From positions 8,887,868 through 8,951,867 of the forward strand of contig NZ_JACIBV010000001.1 in assembly GCF_014195505.1 (NCBI RefSeq): DNA of 64,000 nt, written 5' to 3'. This document shows positions 49,757 to 58,052 of the stretch, in pieces. The translations under genes were made by a program, and so were the position numbers. This DNA comes from Nonomuraea dietziae. GTDB taxonomy: Bacteria; Actinomycetota; Actinomycetes; Streptosporangiales; Streptosporangiaceae. The number at the start of each line of letters is the position of its first letter. Positions within the stretch are counted from its first letter, which is position 1. The notes under the pieces are model-generated. The model was given only the letters and a program-made list of their open reading frames with translations. It ran no database searches and was not told where the DNA came from.

Positions 49757-50203
49757 ATGACCATCCTCATCGCCTACGACGGATCGGCCGACTCGAAGAG
49801 CGCGATCGAGTTCGCCGCCAAGCATCTCGCAGCCGAGTCCACTGTGGTGGTCACGGTGTGGGAGCCGCTGCTGGTACAGCTCAGGCGGCACGCGATCGCC
49901 GGTTTCGCGCTCATTTCCGACCAGGGGGAGGAGTGGAAGGAGCTGGCGGAGCAGCAGGCCACGGAGGGCGCCGCGCTGGCCAGGGCAGCGGGCCTGCTGG
50001 ACGTGACCCACCGGGCCGTCGCCGACAACGAATCGATCTGGCAGACCATCGTGGACGTGGCCGACGAGCTCGACGCCTCGCTGATCGTGACCGGGTCGCG
50101 TGGCCTGGCCGAGGTGCGTTCAGTGTTGCTGGGCAGCGTGTCGAACCACGTGCTGCACCACGCGCACCGGCCGATGCTGATCGTGCCGCCGGTGAAGAAC
50201 TAG
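49757..50203 (+). CDS. Universal stress protein (UspA family)
   Basis: A 148-residue Usp domain: MTILIAYDGSADSKSAIEFA at the start and VTGSRGLAEVRSVLLGSVSN (the G-x2-G-x9-G-S/T-like ATP loop) followed by HVLHHAHRPMLIVPP at the end. AGGAGAA precedes the ATG at 49757. Single-domain Usp proteins bind ATP and respond to stress. Confidence 0.92.
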   Translation: MTILIAYDGSADSKSAIEFAAKHLAAESTVVVTVWEPLLVQLRRHAIAGFALISDQGEEWKELAEQQATEGAALARAAGLLDVTHRAVADNESIWQTIVDVADELDASLIVTGSRGLAEVRSVLLGSVSNHVLHHAHRPMLIVPPVKN

Positions 50204-50325
50204 TGTGTCCTGCGCCTGAGACTCGTCGGCAATAGCGGACGAGGGCGTCGAGGATCTCCGCGGCGGTCTTCTCCCAGACGAAGGGCCGTGGGTGGTCGTT
50301 CCATCGGGCGATCCAGGCGGGCGCA
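50204..50325 (-). mobile_element. IS630-type transposase, C-terminal remnant
   Basis: Minus-strand translation AWIARWNDHPRPFVWEKTAA and EILDALVRYCRRVSGAGH matches the well-conserved end of IS630-family transposases (WNxxPRPFVWxKTAxEIL). The rest of the element is absent. Confidence 0.75.
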
Positions 50326-50364
50326 CCTCAGCGAGGTCGTAGCAGACCTCGTCCCCGGCGCGCC

Positions 50365-50559
50365 CACCTGGTCACGGCCTTCAGCCCCCTCACGGCCGCA
50401 GACCTCGGCGCCGGACCGCACACCTCCGCCGGACGCCGCGTCATCTTCCTGCCCGGCGACCACGCCGGCGCCAACGACCGCATCACCCGCCTCATCGAGG
50501 GTGCCGGCTGGGCCGCCATCGACCTCGGCCTGCTCGCCTTGGGCGGCCTCCTCCAGTAG
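50365..50559 (+). pseudogene. F420-dependent NADP reductase-like fragment
   Basis: Translation HLVTAFSPLTAADLGAGPHT, then GRRVIFLPGDHAGANDRITR and WAAIDLGLLALGGLLQ with a stop, matches the C-terminal part of the NADP-oxidoreductase (coenzyme F420-dependent) family. The N-terminal Rossmann half is missing; it directly follows the IS630 remnant. Confidence 0.6.
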
Positions 50560-50614
50560 TTCCCCTGCGGCTGTCACGACCGCCGGTGTGGTGCGAATCC
50601 GAATTCGTTGAGCG

Positions 50615-51847
50615 ATGATACGACTACTAATTGTGACTAAAGGGAAAGCGGCAACGCTCACGCAACACCACATATACGGCGCAGACCATCCGAAGGCAGC
50701 GGGAACCACCGGACCGAGAAAACTGGCCAGGCGGATCGCCGCGGCTGGGTCCGTCGGCGTCCTCATGGCGGGGATGATCGCCTCGTCCGGGATTGCCGAC
50801 GCCAGGACGCGACCACCGACGTGCTTCGGCGTGCCGGCCACGATCATCGCCGCGCCCAACTCACCTACCAACGGGACCTCGGCCCGGGATGTGATCGTCG
50901 GAACCGCCGGCCCGGACGTCATCGACGGCCGGCAGGGCAACGACCTGATCTGCGGCCTGGCCGGAGACGACATCCTCGCCGGCGGGCCCGGCAACGACCA
51001 GATCGACGGCGGCACCGGCGAGGACGGCCTGCACGGCGACATCTTCAGCCCGAGGGGACACGCCTCCGGCGGCGGAAATGACCGCCTGTTCGGCGGCGAC
51101 GGCAATGACCTCATGACCGGCGACAGCTTCGCCCCCAACGGCACCGCCAGCGGTGGCGGCAACGACCAGATGTTCGGCGGCGACGGCAATGACCTCATGA
51201 CCGGCGACAGCCGGGGACTCAGCGCATCCGGTGGCGGGAACGACCGCATGGACGGCGGCGCCGACGGTGGCACCGGCGAGGAACACCTGGTCGGCGACTC
51301 CGGCTCAACCGCCGGCGACGCCTCGGGCGCAGGGGACGACCTGCTCCTGGGTGGGCCCGGCAGCGAACTGCTCATCGGTGACAGCAACGCCGCCCGGAAC
51401 GCGAGCGGAAACGGCGGGAACGACCTCCTGGACGTGGGCACTGACGGCGGATTCGCCGCGATCGGGGACCACAACATCAATGACCCGGCAGGCGGGAGGG
51501 CCACCGGCTCCGGCGGAGACAGGATCATCGGCGGTAGCGCGGACGACTTTCTCGTTGGCGACAGCACCGTGGTGGATGCCACCGTCACCAGCGCCGGCCA
51601 CGATGTGATCTCCGGCCGTGGGGGCAACGACGCACTGTTCGGCGACAACACAGACTTCGATGTCACCAGGAGTGTCGGCACGGCAGGCGGCAACGACCTC
51701 CTCGACGGCGGCGACGGCGGCGACACGCTCAGGGCGGGCCCCCGCAACGACCTCCTCGACGGCGGCCCCGGTACCCCTGACGACTGCGATGGGGAGGCAG
51801 GGATCGACGCCGCAGCCCGCTGCGAGATCGTCTCGAACGTGCCGTAG
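50615..51847 (+). CDS. Secreted RTX-type calcium-binding repeat protein
   Basis: A 410-residue protein with a long N-terminal export signal (RRIAAAGSVGVLMAGMIASS, cleavage near ADA). From about residue 90 it is made of glycine/aspartate nonapeptide repeats (GGPGNDQIDG, GGDGNDLMTG, GGGNDLLDGG), which bind Ca2+ in RTX beta-rolls. Higher-order units of about 28 residues begin with GDS/GDN and contain SGGGND and GGDGND; about eight copies are seen. It ends with a Cys pair (DDCDGEAG, ARCEIVS). No catalytic domain is visible, so it is probably a surface or matrix protein. Confidence 0.85.
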   Translation: MIRLLIVTKGKAATLTQHHIYGADHPKAAGTTGPRKLARRIAAAGSVGVLMAGMIASSGIADARTRPPTCFGVPATIIAAPNSPTNGTSARDVIVGTAGPDVIDGRQGNDLICGLAGDDILAGGPGNDQIDGGTGEDGLHGDIFSPRGHASGGGNDRLFGGDGNDLMTGDSFAPNGTASGGGNDQMFGGDGNDLMTGDSRGLSASGGGNDRMDGGADGGTGEEHLVGDSGSTAGDASGAGDDLLLGGPGSELLIGDSNAARNASGNGGNDLLDVGTDGGFAAIGDHNINDPAGGRATGSGGDRIIGGSADDFLVGDSTVVDATVTSAGHDVISGRGGNDALFGDNTDFDVTRSVGTAGGNDLLDGGDGGDTLRAGPRNDLLDGGPGTPDDCDGEAGIDAAARCEIVSNVP

Positions 51848-52177
51848 GCGCGGTAGGCCGGGCCTGCGGATCGCTGCCATTCGGGCGCCGGGGAAACGTC
51901 GATCGCCCGACGCCCACGTGCTTGTTGATCGCGGGGACCGAAAACGCCCGTGTGGCCCGTTCCTGCCGTATTCCGGTGGCGCCCCGACGAGGCTCGCCTG
52001 GGCGGCGGAGACCGCACCAGCGGGGGCACGTCCGCCTTGGGCGACAGGGAACGCGAGAACAGCCGCCTGTGCGGCACCCGGACATCCGGCCCCGCCGTGG
52101 CGGAACGCGCGGGTGCGGCCGAATCGTCACGCGGGTCTGGCGAGGGCGCGGCGGCGGGGACGATGGGAGCGCGGGCG
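51848..52177. other. Intergenic stretch, nothing recognised
   Basis: Between the RTX gene and the small minus-strand gene I see no motif-bearing frame, RNA gene or clear terminator. Confidence 0.4.
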
Positions 52178-52390
52178 TCAGGCGGTGGTGAGTTCGCCGA
52201 ACAGTTCGAGGGCGGCCCGCCGTACCTCCACGGGGTCGAGGCCGTCCAGGACGCTCCTGGCGTGGTCGGTGTCCCTGGTGGTCGCGAGCGTGATCGCCAC
52301 CGAGTGGGCGGCCGTACGGCTGAGCGATCCGGCAGGGGCGTTGTCGGCGAGTTCCTGGGCGCGGGCGGCGAGCTCGAGATTGTCGGTCAT
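52178..52390 (-). CDS. Conserved-looking small helical protein (70 aa)
   Basis: MTDNLELAARAQELADNAPA, GSLSRTAAHSVAITLATTRD and LDPVEVRRAALELFGELTTA suggest three helices, soluble. It follows the HAD gene by 10 bp on the same strand and is likely co-transcribed with it. Function unknown. Confidence 0.65.
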   Translation of the reverse strand: MTDNLELAARAQELADNAPAGSLSRTAAHSVAITLATTRDTDHARSVLDGLDPVEVRRAALELFGELTTA

Positions 52391-52400
52391 AGTCCGCACG

Positions 52401-53108
52401 TTATAGACGAACACGCCCTGTGACGTCCAGCTCCGCGAGATCGGAGATGACCACGTGCGCGCCGAGCTCCTTGAAGGCGAGCCCGGCCCTGTCGACCGCG
52501 ACGATCAGTCCGAACCCGCCCTGACCCGCGGCCTCGATGCCCGGCAGCGTGTCACCCACCACCGCGGTCTCGGCGGGCGGGACGTCCAGCAGCCTGGCGC
52601 CCTCCTCGAAGGAGGCGGGCCCCGGCTGGTCGTGGCGGCCGGCGACGACGACGTCGAACAGGTGCATGAGGCCGGCCGCCGTCACCACCCTGTGGCAGTG
52701 CGTGCTGGCGGAGACCGCGGCCGTACGGCTGCCGCGGTGCCGCAGCTCGTGCAGGAGCCGGACGGCGGCGGGGAAGGCGGCCACGCCGTACCGCTCGATC
52801 TGGGCGAGGAAGACGCGGTCCTTGGCCTCGCCGAGAGCGGCCACCTCCTCCTCGGAGAGGTCGAGCCCCCGAGAGGCGAGGAAGGTGCGCGCCCCGTCGA
52901 GGCGCGTGCGGCCGTCGACGTGGCAGAGGTAGTCCTCACGCACGTCGAAGGGGGCCGAACGCCCGCGCAGGAAGGGGTCGAGGGCGCTCTTCCACGCTGC
53001 CGCGTGGACACGGGCCGTGTCCGTGACGACGCCGTCGGTGTCGAACACGACGGCCCTGATCCCGCTCAGGTCGATTGCTGGCACACCATAGACGCTACGC
53101 CTTGACAT
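52401..53108 (-). CDS. HAD-superfamily phosphatase, beta-phosphoglucomutase-like
   Basis: A 235-residue HAD protein: VVFDTDGVVTDTARVHAAAW has the nucleophile Asp23 and acid/base Asp25; SRTAAVSASTHC is motif II, and AVVGDTLPGIEAAGQGGFGL is motif IV. The helical cap resembles beta-phosphoglucomutase, including the WKSALDPFL region. In actinomycetes such proteins can sit with trehalose/maltose phosphorylase genes, but none is adjacent here. Confidence 0.88.
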   Translation of the reverse strand: MSRRSVYGVPAIDLSGIRAVVFDTDGVVTDTARVHAAAWKSALDPFLRGRSAPFDVREDYLCHVDGRTRLDGARTFLASRGLDLSEEEVAALGEAKDRVFLAQIERYGVAAFPAAVRLLHELRHRGSRTAAVSASTHCHRVVTAAGLMHLFDVVVAGRHDQPGPASFEEGARLLDVPPAETAVVGDTLPGIEAAGQGGFGLIVAVDRAGLAFKELGAHVVISDLAELDVTGRVRL

Positions 53109-53131
53109 GCCGCGCGGGGAGTGGCCATGTC

Positions 53132-53221
53132 TTGAAGGTGCGCGTGCTGCTGGCCACCGTGGTCGTGATGACGCTCGGCGTGGTCGCGGTAGCCGTGCTG
53201 ACCCTGCTCATCCTGACCTAG
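53132..53221 (+). CDS. Possible tiny membrane peptide (29 aa)
   Basis: A TTG start at 53132 gives LKVRVLLATVVVMTLGVVAV followed by AVLTLLILT, one hydrophobic helix. GGGGAGTGG lies upstream. Gene status is uncertain, but the codon pattern is consistent. Confidence 0.3.
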   Translation: MKVRVLLATVVVMTLGVVAVAVLTLLILT

Positions 53222-53307
53222 GGCCGCCTGAATGACCGCCGGCGTCCGCAGCGTGGTGAGGATGAACGTTCCGGCGCCGCCCACTGCGTCACCGTTGAGG
53301 TGTCCAC

Positions 53308-53361
53308 GAGGTCTCCGGTATCCGGTTCGTCTCGGTCGACCGACCATCTACCGGAGACCTC
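53308..53361. terminator. Hairpin with 13-bp arms
   Basis: GAGGTCTCCGGTA (53308-53320) and TACCGGAGACCTC (53349-53361) are perfect arms with a 28-nt loop, downstream of the minus-strand secreted-protein gene that ends at 53418. Confidence 0.6.
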
Positions 53362-53417
53362 CTGGAACACCCAGCCCAGTCAGGACGTCCGGCAGACGTC
53401 ACTGCGGGCCGTGGCCC

Positions 53418-53969
53418 CTACCTGTTGTTGTTCCCGCACCAGTCGACCCAGATGTGGCCGCTGCCGTTGTCGTGGACACGCCTGCCCAAGGGGCTGCGCT
53501 GCCAGGCGTCGGCGCCGTCGTTGACCCACGAGAAGACGTAGTCGCCGCGGCGCAGGTCCCAGTAGTCGCCGTTGCCGACGCAGGCGTAGGCGCTGCCCGA
53601 CCACGTGGCGTAGTCGTAGACGTTCACGTCGTCGTAGCGGCCAGGGAAGCCGTTGTTCCAGATCACGTCGACCCTGTTGTTCCAGCCTTCGGGCCAGCCG
53701 TCGTAGGCGTCACCGGGGTACAACAGGGCCTTGTTCCTGTCGTCGGACCAGACATAGAAGTTGCCGTCCGCGTTGAGGGTTCGCACGGGCAGCCCCGACT
53801 GGATCTTCGCCACGCCGTCCGGGCGCTCCGGCTTCGCCGCAGTGCTGACGGGCTTTTCCGCTTCACTGGTGGGCACGGGTGCGGGGTCGGCATATGCGGC
53901 CGCCTGCGTGCCGGTTATCACGGCGGTGGCGGTCATGACGCCGAGCAGGACATCTCTCAGAATCTTCAC
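53418..53969 (-). CDS. Secreted protein with aromatic, Asn-rich C-terminal domain
   Basis: A 183-residue exported protein: signal peptide MKILRDVLLGVMTATAVITG, linker, then NFYVWSDDRNKALLYPGDAY, WNNRVDVIWNNGFPGRYDDV and NVYDYATWSGSAYACVGNGD. The pattern resembles beta/gamma-crystallin-like proteins such as peptidase inhibitor family I36, with one Cys pair (YACVG, DWCGN). The GTG start overlaps the upstream lipoprotein stop (GTGA). Inhibitory function is only a possibility. Confidence 0.65.
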   Translation of the reverse strand: MKILRDVLLGVMTATAVITGTQAAAYADPAPVPTSEAEKPVSTAAKPERPDGVAKIQSGLPVRTLNADGNFYVWSDDRNKALLYPGDAYDGWPEGWNNRVDVIWNNGFPGRYDDVNVYDYATWSGSAYACVGNGDYWDLRRGDYVFSWVNDGADAWQRSPLGRRVHDNGSGHIWVDWCGNNNR

Positions 53970-54811
53970 GTCAAGTTTCCCTTTTTCTGTTCACTGACGA
54001 GGGCACGCGCCTTGGGCAGCGCCGATTCACGCAGCCGCGCCGCGTTCTCGAATTCCTCCGGATAGCGCTTTTTCAGCGCCTCCGCGTTCGCGGCGTCCAG
54101 GTCGCGTGCCGTCTTGGACAATCCGGTTTCCATCGCGCAGCGCGCTTCGGCCGTCGCGGCCTTCTTGTCATTGCTCTCCGCGTCGGCTCCCTGCTGGGCG
54201 AGGAGCTGTTTGCGGAGGGCGAGCGGAGTGGCGGCGGAGAATCCCGTTCGGCTCATGCACTCCGACCAGCGTTTCAGCGCGGCCCTGTAGGCAGGGTCCG
54301 CCTGGGTCTGGCCGATGCGCATGTTGCCGAGCGTCTGGATGACTCTGCTGGCCTTGAACCACCGGCCCTTGTCGCCGTAGAGCTCCTGCCAGGCCTGTGC
54401 CGCGCATCCGTTGGCGCTGTGGCCCACCGTGCCGCCGATGGGCAGCTCCGCCTCCAGGGCGGCGGCGCGGTCGCCGTGGAAGGTGGTGAGCCAGGCTCGC
54501 CGCCGGTCCTCGGGCAGAGCGCGGAAGTACTTCTCCGACGGGGCGGCGGTCTTGCCGAGCTCCTGCCTCCGAGTCCTTCCGTACCCGTTCTCCCGCGCCC
54601 ATTCCACGTCGTCGACGACGTAGGGGAACAAATCCATGTCCGGCGTCCAGCTTTTCGGCTGAGGCCAGTACTTCAAATTCTGCCGCGCCATGCAGGAGCC
54701 GATGAGAATCTGCTCCGCACGGTGCAGAACATCCGTTTCCACCGGCGCGCCCGCACATCCCGACAGTGCGGCCGCGCCTAAGAGGACACAGAATGCCCGT
54801 GACATGGACAT
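53966..54811 (-). CDS. Hypothetical lipoprotein
   Basis: A 281-residue lipoprotein: MSMSRAFCVLLGAAALSGC places the lipidated Cys19. The mature part is helical with four further cysteines (GSCMARQN, NGCAAQAW, SECMSRTG, ARCAMETG), which could form two disulfides. No family recognised. It overlaps the downstream secreted-protein gene by 4 bp and is probably its partner. Confidence 0.75.
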   Translation of the reverse strand: MSMSRAFCVLLGAAALSGCAGAPVETDVLHRAEQILIGSCMARQNLKYWPQPKSWTPDMDLFPYVVDDVEWARENGYGRTRRQELGKTAAPSEKYFRALPEDRRRAWLTTFHGDRAAALEAELPIGGTVGHSANGCAAQAWQELYGDKGRWFKASRVIQTLGNMRIGQTQADPAYRAALKRWSECMSRTGFSAATPLALRKQLLAQQGADAESNDKKAATAEARCAMETGLSKTARDLDAANAEALKKRYPEEFENAARLRESALPKARALVSEQKKGNLT

Positions 54812-54949
54812 GTGGAATCCCCCCGAGTTCCCGTTGCTGTGGGAAAGCCTAAACAGGGGGGCGGAGTTTATTAAGCGGAAAAACTGCCAACCATCAGCGG
54901 ATTGGCGCCATGCCGTGCGCCGCCGGACGCCGGTCCGCTGCCGGCGGCG

Positions 54950-55168
54950 TCACCCGTCCCCGGCGTCGGCCTCCCAGCGCAGCAGGTCTCCCGGCTGACA
55001 CTCGAGCACCTGGCAGAGCGCGGCGAGCGTCGTGAAGCGCACCGCCTTGGCGCGGCCGTTCTTGAGCACCGCCAGGTTGGCGGGCGTGATCCCGACGCGG
55101 TCGGCGAGCTCGCCCACGGACATCTTCCGCTTGGCCAACATCACGTCGATGTCGACGGCGATCGGCAT
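54950..55168 (-). CDS. XRE-type HTH regulator (72 aa)
   Basis: MPIAVDIDVMLAKRKMSVGE, LADRVGITPANLAVLKNGRA and FTTLAALCQVLECQPGDLLR form a minimal Cro/C1-type domain of the YozG type. Its ATG overlaps the DUF2975 stop (TGATG at 55166-55170). Such proteins are regularly paired with DUF2975 membrane proteins. Confidence 0.9.
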   Translation of the reverse strand: MPIAVDIDVMLAKRKMSVGELADRVGITPANLAVLKNGRAKAVRFTTLAALCQVLECQPGDLLRWEADAGDG

Positions 55169-55665
55169 CAGATCACCTCTTCGAGCTCGGCCTGCATCTG
55201 CGCCGCCTCGACGTCGCGGGCGACGGCCTGGGCGAGCAGCATCCGCAGCACGAGCACGACCAGCGCGACCCCCAGGATCGCCAGGGCGGCCCCGCAGATC
55301 AGCAGGACGATGCCGGGGGCGACGGGCTCGCCCGGCGCCAGGAGCACCGCGAGCGCGAACATCAGGAGGGCGGCCGCCACCACCGCGCCGATCACGATGT
55401 GCACGTACCGGAAGGCGGCCTGGGAGAAGACGGTTCCGCGCCGCACCATCGTCACCAGCCGCCACACGCACACCAGGACGACCTGGGCCGTCACGACGCC
55501 CAGGACCACGATCACGAGGAACGGGGTGCGCAGGTAGGCGTAGTCCGCGTTGAGCTCCTCCATGTCGGTGGCGAGCAGCGGCACCATCACCGTCTGTACG
55601 AATACCGAGCCGGCCAGCAGCGCCACGAGCACGGCTCGCAGCGCGAGCACTGTCAGCTTTCCCAT
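55168..55665 (-). CDS. DUF2975 four-helix membrane protein
   Basis: A 165-residue membrane protein: MGKLTVLALRAVLVALLAGS, TPFLVIVVLGVVTAQVVLVC, YVHIVIGAVVAAALLMFALA and ILGVALVVLVLRMLLAQAVA are the four helices. WRLVTMVRRGTVFSQAAFRY is the characteristic DUF2975 loop. GAAGGAGA precedes the ATG. It may hold or release the XRE partner at the membrane; that role is inference. Confidence 0.88.
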   Translation of the reverse strand: MGKLTVLALRAVLVALLAGSVFVQTVMVPLLATDMEELNADYAYLRTPFLVIVVLGVVTAQVVLVCVWRLVTMVRRGTVFSQAAFRYVHIVIGAVVAAALLMFALAVLLAPGEPVAPGIVLLICGAALAILGVALVVLVLRMLLAQAVARDVEAAQMQAELEEVI

Positions 55666-55698
55666 CGTCTCTCCTTCGATCGAGCAGCGATGGAAATG

Positions 55699-55713
55699 TA
55701 TCGAATTTCGATA
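55699..55713. promoter_or_regulatory. Perfect palindrome upstream of DUF2975-XRE
   Basis: TATCGAA (55699-55705), a central T, and TTCGATA (55707-55713) form a perfect dyad 34 bp upstream of the DUF2975 start. It is the likely autoregulatory site of the XRE protein. Confidence 0.65.
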
Positions 55714-55794
55714 GGTGCGGCAAGCCGCCACCCGACGCGACAAGACCGCCACCTCCTGCGAGGCGGCGGTCCGAGATTCGTGCGCGGGGAAACC

Positions 55795-56970
55795 CTAGAA
55801 GGCGACCGGGAGCTCCTTCACGCCGTAGACGATCGCCAGCTCCCTGAAGGGCACCTCGTCGTACGGCACGGCCAGCCGCAGCGAGGGGAAGCGCCGCAGC
55901 AGCGCGGGGTAGGCGATCCGCATCTCCATCTGCGCGAGCGGAGCGCCGATGCAGCGGTGGATGCCGTGCCCGAAGGCCAGGTGGGAGGGGGCGTCACGAA
56001 GGGGGTCGACGCGGTCCATGTCGGCGCCGAGCGAGGGGTCGCGGTTGGCCGCGGTCAGCGAGCACAGCACCATCTCGCCCTTGGCGATCCGCTGGCCGCC
56101 CAGCTCCAGGTCCTCGCGGGCGAAGCGGGGGAAGGCCACCTGCACCACGGTCATGTAGCGCAGCAGTTCCTCCACCACCTTTGAGACGTGCTCGCCGCCC
56201 TCGCGGACCTTCGCCAGCTCGTCGGGGTTCTCCAGCAGCCACAGCGTGCCGAGGGCGAGCATGCTGGTGCTGGTGTCGTGCCCGCCGGTCAGCAGCCCGT
56301 CGGCGAACCCGGCCAGCTCCTTGTCGGAGATCTCGTCGCCGTGGTCGCGCACCAGCTGGCCGAGCAGGCCCTCGCCGGGGTTCTTGCGCTCCCTGACGGC
56401 CAGCTCGGTCAGGAAGGCCATCGACTCGTTCACCGCGTCCAGCGAGGCCTCGGGCCCCGCGGAGAAGTCGAACCTGTCGGTGCTGAGGCGCAGGAAGTCC
56501 GAGCGCTCGTCGTACGGCACGCCGAGCAGTTCGCACACCACGAGCGAGGGGATCGGCAGCGCGAACATCTCGACCAGGTCGACGGGGGAGCCCTTGCGCT
56601 CCATCGCGTCGAGGTGCTCCTCCACGATCGCCTCGATGCGCGGCTCCAGCCTGCGCAGCCGCCGCATCGTGAACTCGGGTGTCAGGTAGCGCCGCAGCCT
56701 GGTGTGCTCGGGCGGGTCACGGAAGCCGAGCCCGCCTGGGTCGTCCTGCGTGGCGCCCATGCCGATCACGTTGCCGAAGTCGTTACTGAAGCGTCCCGCG
56801 TCGCCGAGGACGGCCCGCACGTCCTCGTAACGGGTGGCCAGCCACACGGTCTGCCCGCCGGGGATCTGCATGGGGAAGACCGGCTGCTCCGTGCGGATGC
56901 GGGCAAGCTCGGCGACCGGGTCGAAGCCCTCGCGCATGAACTGCACGAGCGGAAACTCGTTTTCAGACAC
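55795..56970 (-). CDS. Cytochrome P450
   Basis: A 391-residue soluble bacterial P450. LLTGGHDTSTSML is the I-helix oxygen-activation motif (GGHDT, with His replacing the more common Glu/Gly), EELLRYM is the ExxR motif, and FGHGIHRCIGAPLA carries the heme ligand Cys340. GTG start at 56970. No ferredoxin or reductase is adjacent, so electron partners must be elsewhere. Substrate unknown. Confidence 0.93.
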   Translation of the reverse strand: MSENEFPLVQFMREGFDPVAELARIRTEQPVFPMQIPGGQTVWLATRYEDVRAVLGDAGRFSNDFGNVIGMGATQDDPGGLGFRDPPEHTRLRRYLTPEFTMRRLRRLEPRIEAIVEEHLDAMERKGSPVDLVEMFALPIPSLVVCELLGVPYDERSDFLRLSTDRFDFSAGPEASLDAVNESMAFLTELAVRERKNPGEGLLGQLVRDHGDEISDKELAGFADGLLTGGHDTSTSMLALGTLWLLENPDELAKVREGGEHVSKVVEELLRYMTVVQVAFPRFAREDLELGGQRIAKGEMVLCSLTAANRDPSLGADMDRVDPLRDAPSHLAFGHGIHRCIGAPLAQMEMRIAYPALLRRFPSLRLAVPYDEVPFRELAIVYGVKELPVAF

Positions 56971-57029
56971 GAGTGTCAGCGTAGGGGGAGGGGGTGCCGG
57001 TTATGAGAGTCGGTGGGATGAGATGTGCC

Positions 57030-57191
57030 TCATCCTGAGGGCGGAAGATCAGTCGGCCTGTCGAATCCCTCGGAGGCTCCGTACACCTCCTCGTCGTCAG
57101 GATCCTGCTCCGGCTGGTTGGCCGGGTCGGACGCGGAGGGTGTGAACTCCTCCGCGAAGTCGGGCTCTTCCTCTGGCTCTTGTTGCGACAT
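57030..57191 (-). CDS. Small acidic disordered protein (53 aa)
   Basis: MSQQEPEEEPDFAEEFTPSA continues with a Pro/Asp/Glu-rich chain (EQDPDDEEVYGASEGFDRPT) and ends DLPPSG. It is highly acidic and likely unstructured. The short region upstream (57192-57278) is shared with a divergent small gene. Function unknown. Confidence 0.55.
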   Translation of the reverse strand: MSQQEPEEEPDFAEEFTPSASDPANQPEQDPDDEEVYGASEGFDRPTDLPPSG

Positions 57192-57278
57192 GGCAGGCCC
57201 CTACCCCCCGGACGCGGGCTCTCCCCATCCGTCCCATGGTTTTGCCCGCCTTTGGCGTCCGGCCTGTCACGGTGGAGT

Positions 57279-57524
57279 ATGGACACGCCGGGTGAGGAAC
57301 GGTGGCTCAGCGCGCTGCGCGACCGCGCGGCCGGGCTGGCCTTCCCCGAGTGGCAGCCGCGCGACGACGACTGGACGAGCCTCCACACCTCCTTCGACGA
57401 GGAGGGCGCCCCTCTGACGGAGGTGGCCGTCTACCGCGGCCACGAGCGCATCCACTTCCGTCGCTACACCGGCGAGGATCTGACCGCCTTCTGGATCAGG
57501 CTGGTCAACCAGATCTCCGAGTGA
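57279..57524 (+). CDS. Small hypothetical protein (81 aa)
   Basis: MDTPGEERWLSALRDRAAGL, AFPEWQPRDDDWTSLHTSFD and RIHFRRYTGEDLTAFWIRLV suggest an alpha/beta fold. GGTGGAG precedes the ATG. No family recognised. Confidence 0.65.
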   Translation: MDTPGEERWLSALRDRAAGLAFPEWQPRDDDWTSLHTSFDEEGAPLTEVAVYRGHERIHFRRYTGEDLTAFWIRLVNQISE

Positions 57525-57642
57525 ACGGGTCGGCTGGATGCCTTATGGCAAAAGGGATATCGGCGGCGCGGCGGGGCGGTCACCTGCCCTGCTCATCCCC
57601 CGTCTTAGGATCGGCTCATCACCGCGCCGACCTGGGGGAACG

Positions 57643-57918
57643 ATGGCTGACTTCGACCCGCCGACCGATCTGCTCGAGCTCAAGAGAGCCTTCAACGTCA
57701 TAGACGCCCGCTGCGAGGAGATCTCCGCCGCCCTGCCGTCCAACGTCGCCGTCCTCGAGGGGAAGGCCGAGTTCGACGTGGAGCGGCAGGCCGAACTGGT
57801 GGAGGCCAGGTCCGACCGCCTGCGCCTCGTGGAGGAGATCAACCGCCATCCGTGGTGGTCGGCCGTGGACGACAGGCACGCGGCGTGGAGGGCGCTGCAC
57901 CAGGCCGCCCAGTCCTGA
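57643..57918 (+). CDS. Small helical protein (91 aa)
   Basis: MADFDPPTDLLELKRAFNVI, AEFDVERQAELVEARSDRLR and EEINRHPWWSAVDDRHAAW predict two to three long helices, possibly a coiled coil. GGGGGA precedes the ATG at 57643. No family recognised. Confidence 0.65.
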   Translation: MADFDPPTDLLELKRAFNVIDARCEEISAALPSNVAVLEGKAEFDVERQAELVEARSDRLRLVEEINRHPWWSAVDDRHAAWRALHQAAQS

Positions 57919-57999
57919 CGAGCACCGCGCCGTCCGGCCGATTTCTCCGGCCATGACTTTGATGATCCGACCAAAGGGAGGTATGCCCGACTGATAATC

Positions 58000-58015
58000 T
58001 CAACGATCTCGTTGA
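58000..58015. promoter_or_regulatory. 16-bp palindrome upstream of membrane-HTH gene
   Basis: TCAACGA (58000-58006) and TCGTTGA (58009-58015) are perfect arms around TC, 37 bp before the ATG at 58053. It is probably an operator; the HTH in the downstream protein is one candidate to bind it. Confidence 0.6.
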
Positions 58016-58052
58016 TATACAGTCGGACATCAAGACTGACGGAAAGTGACTG

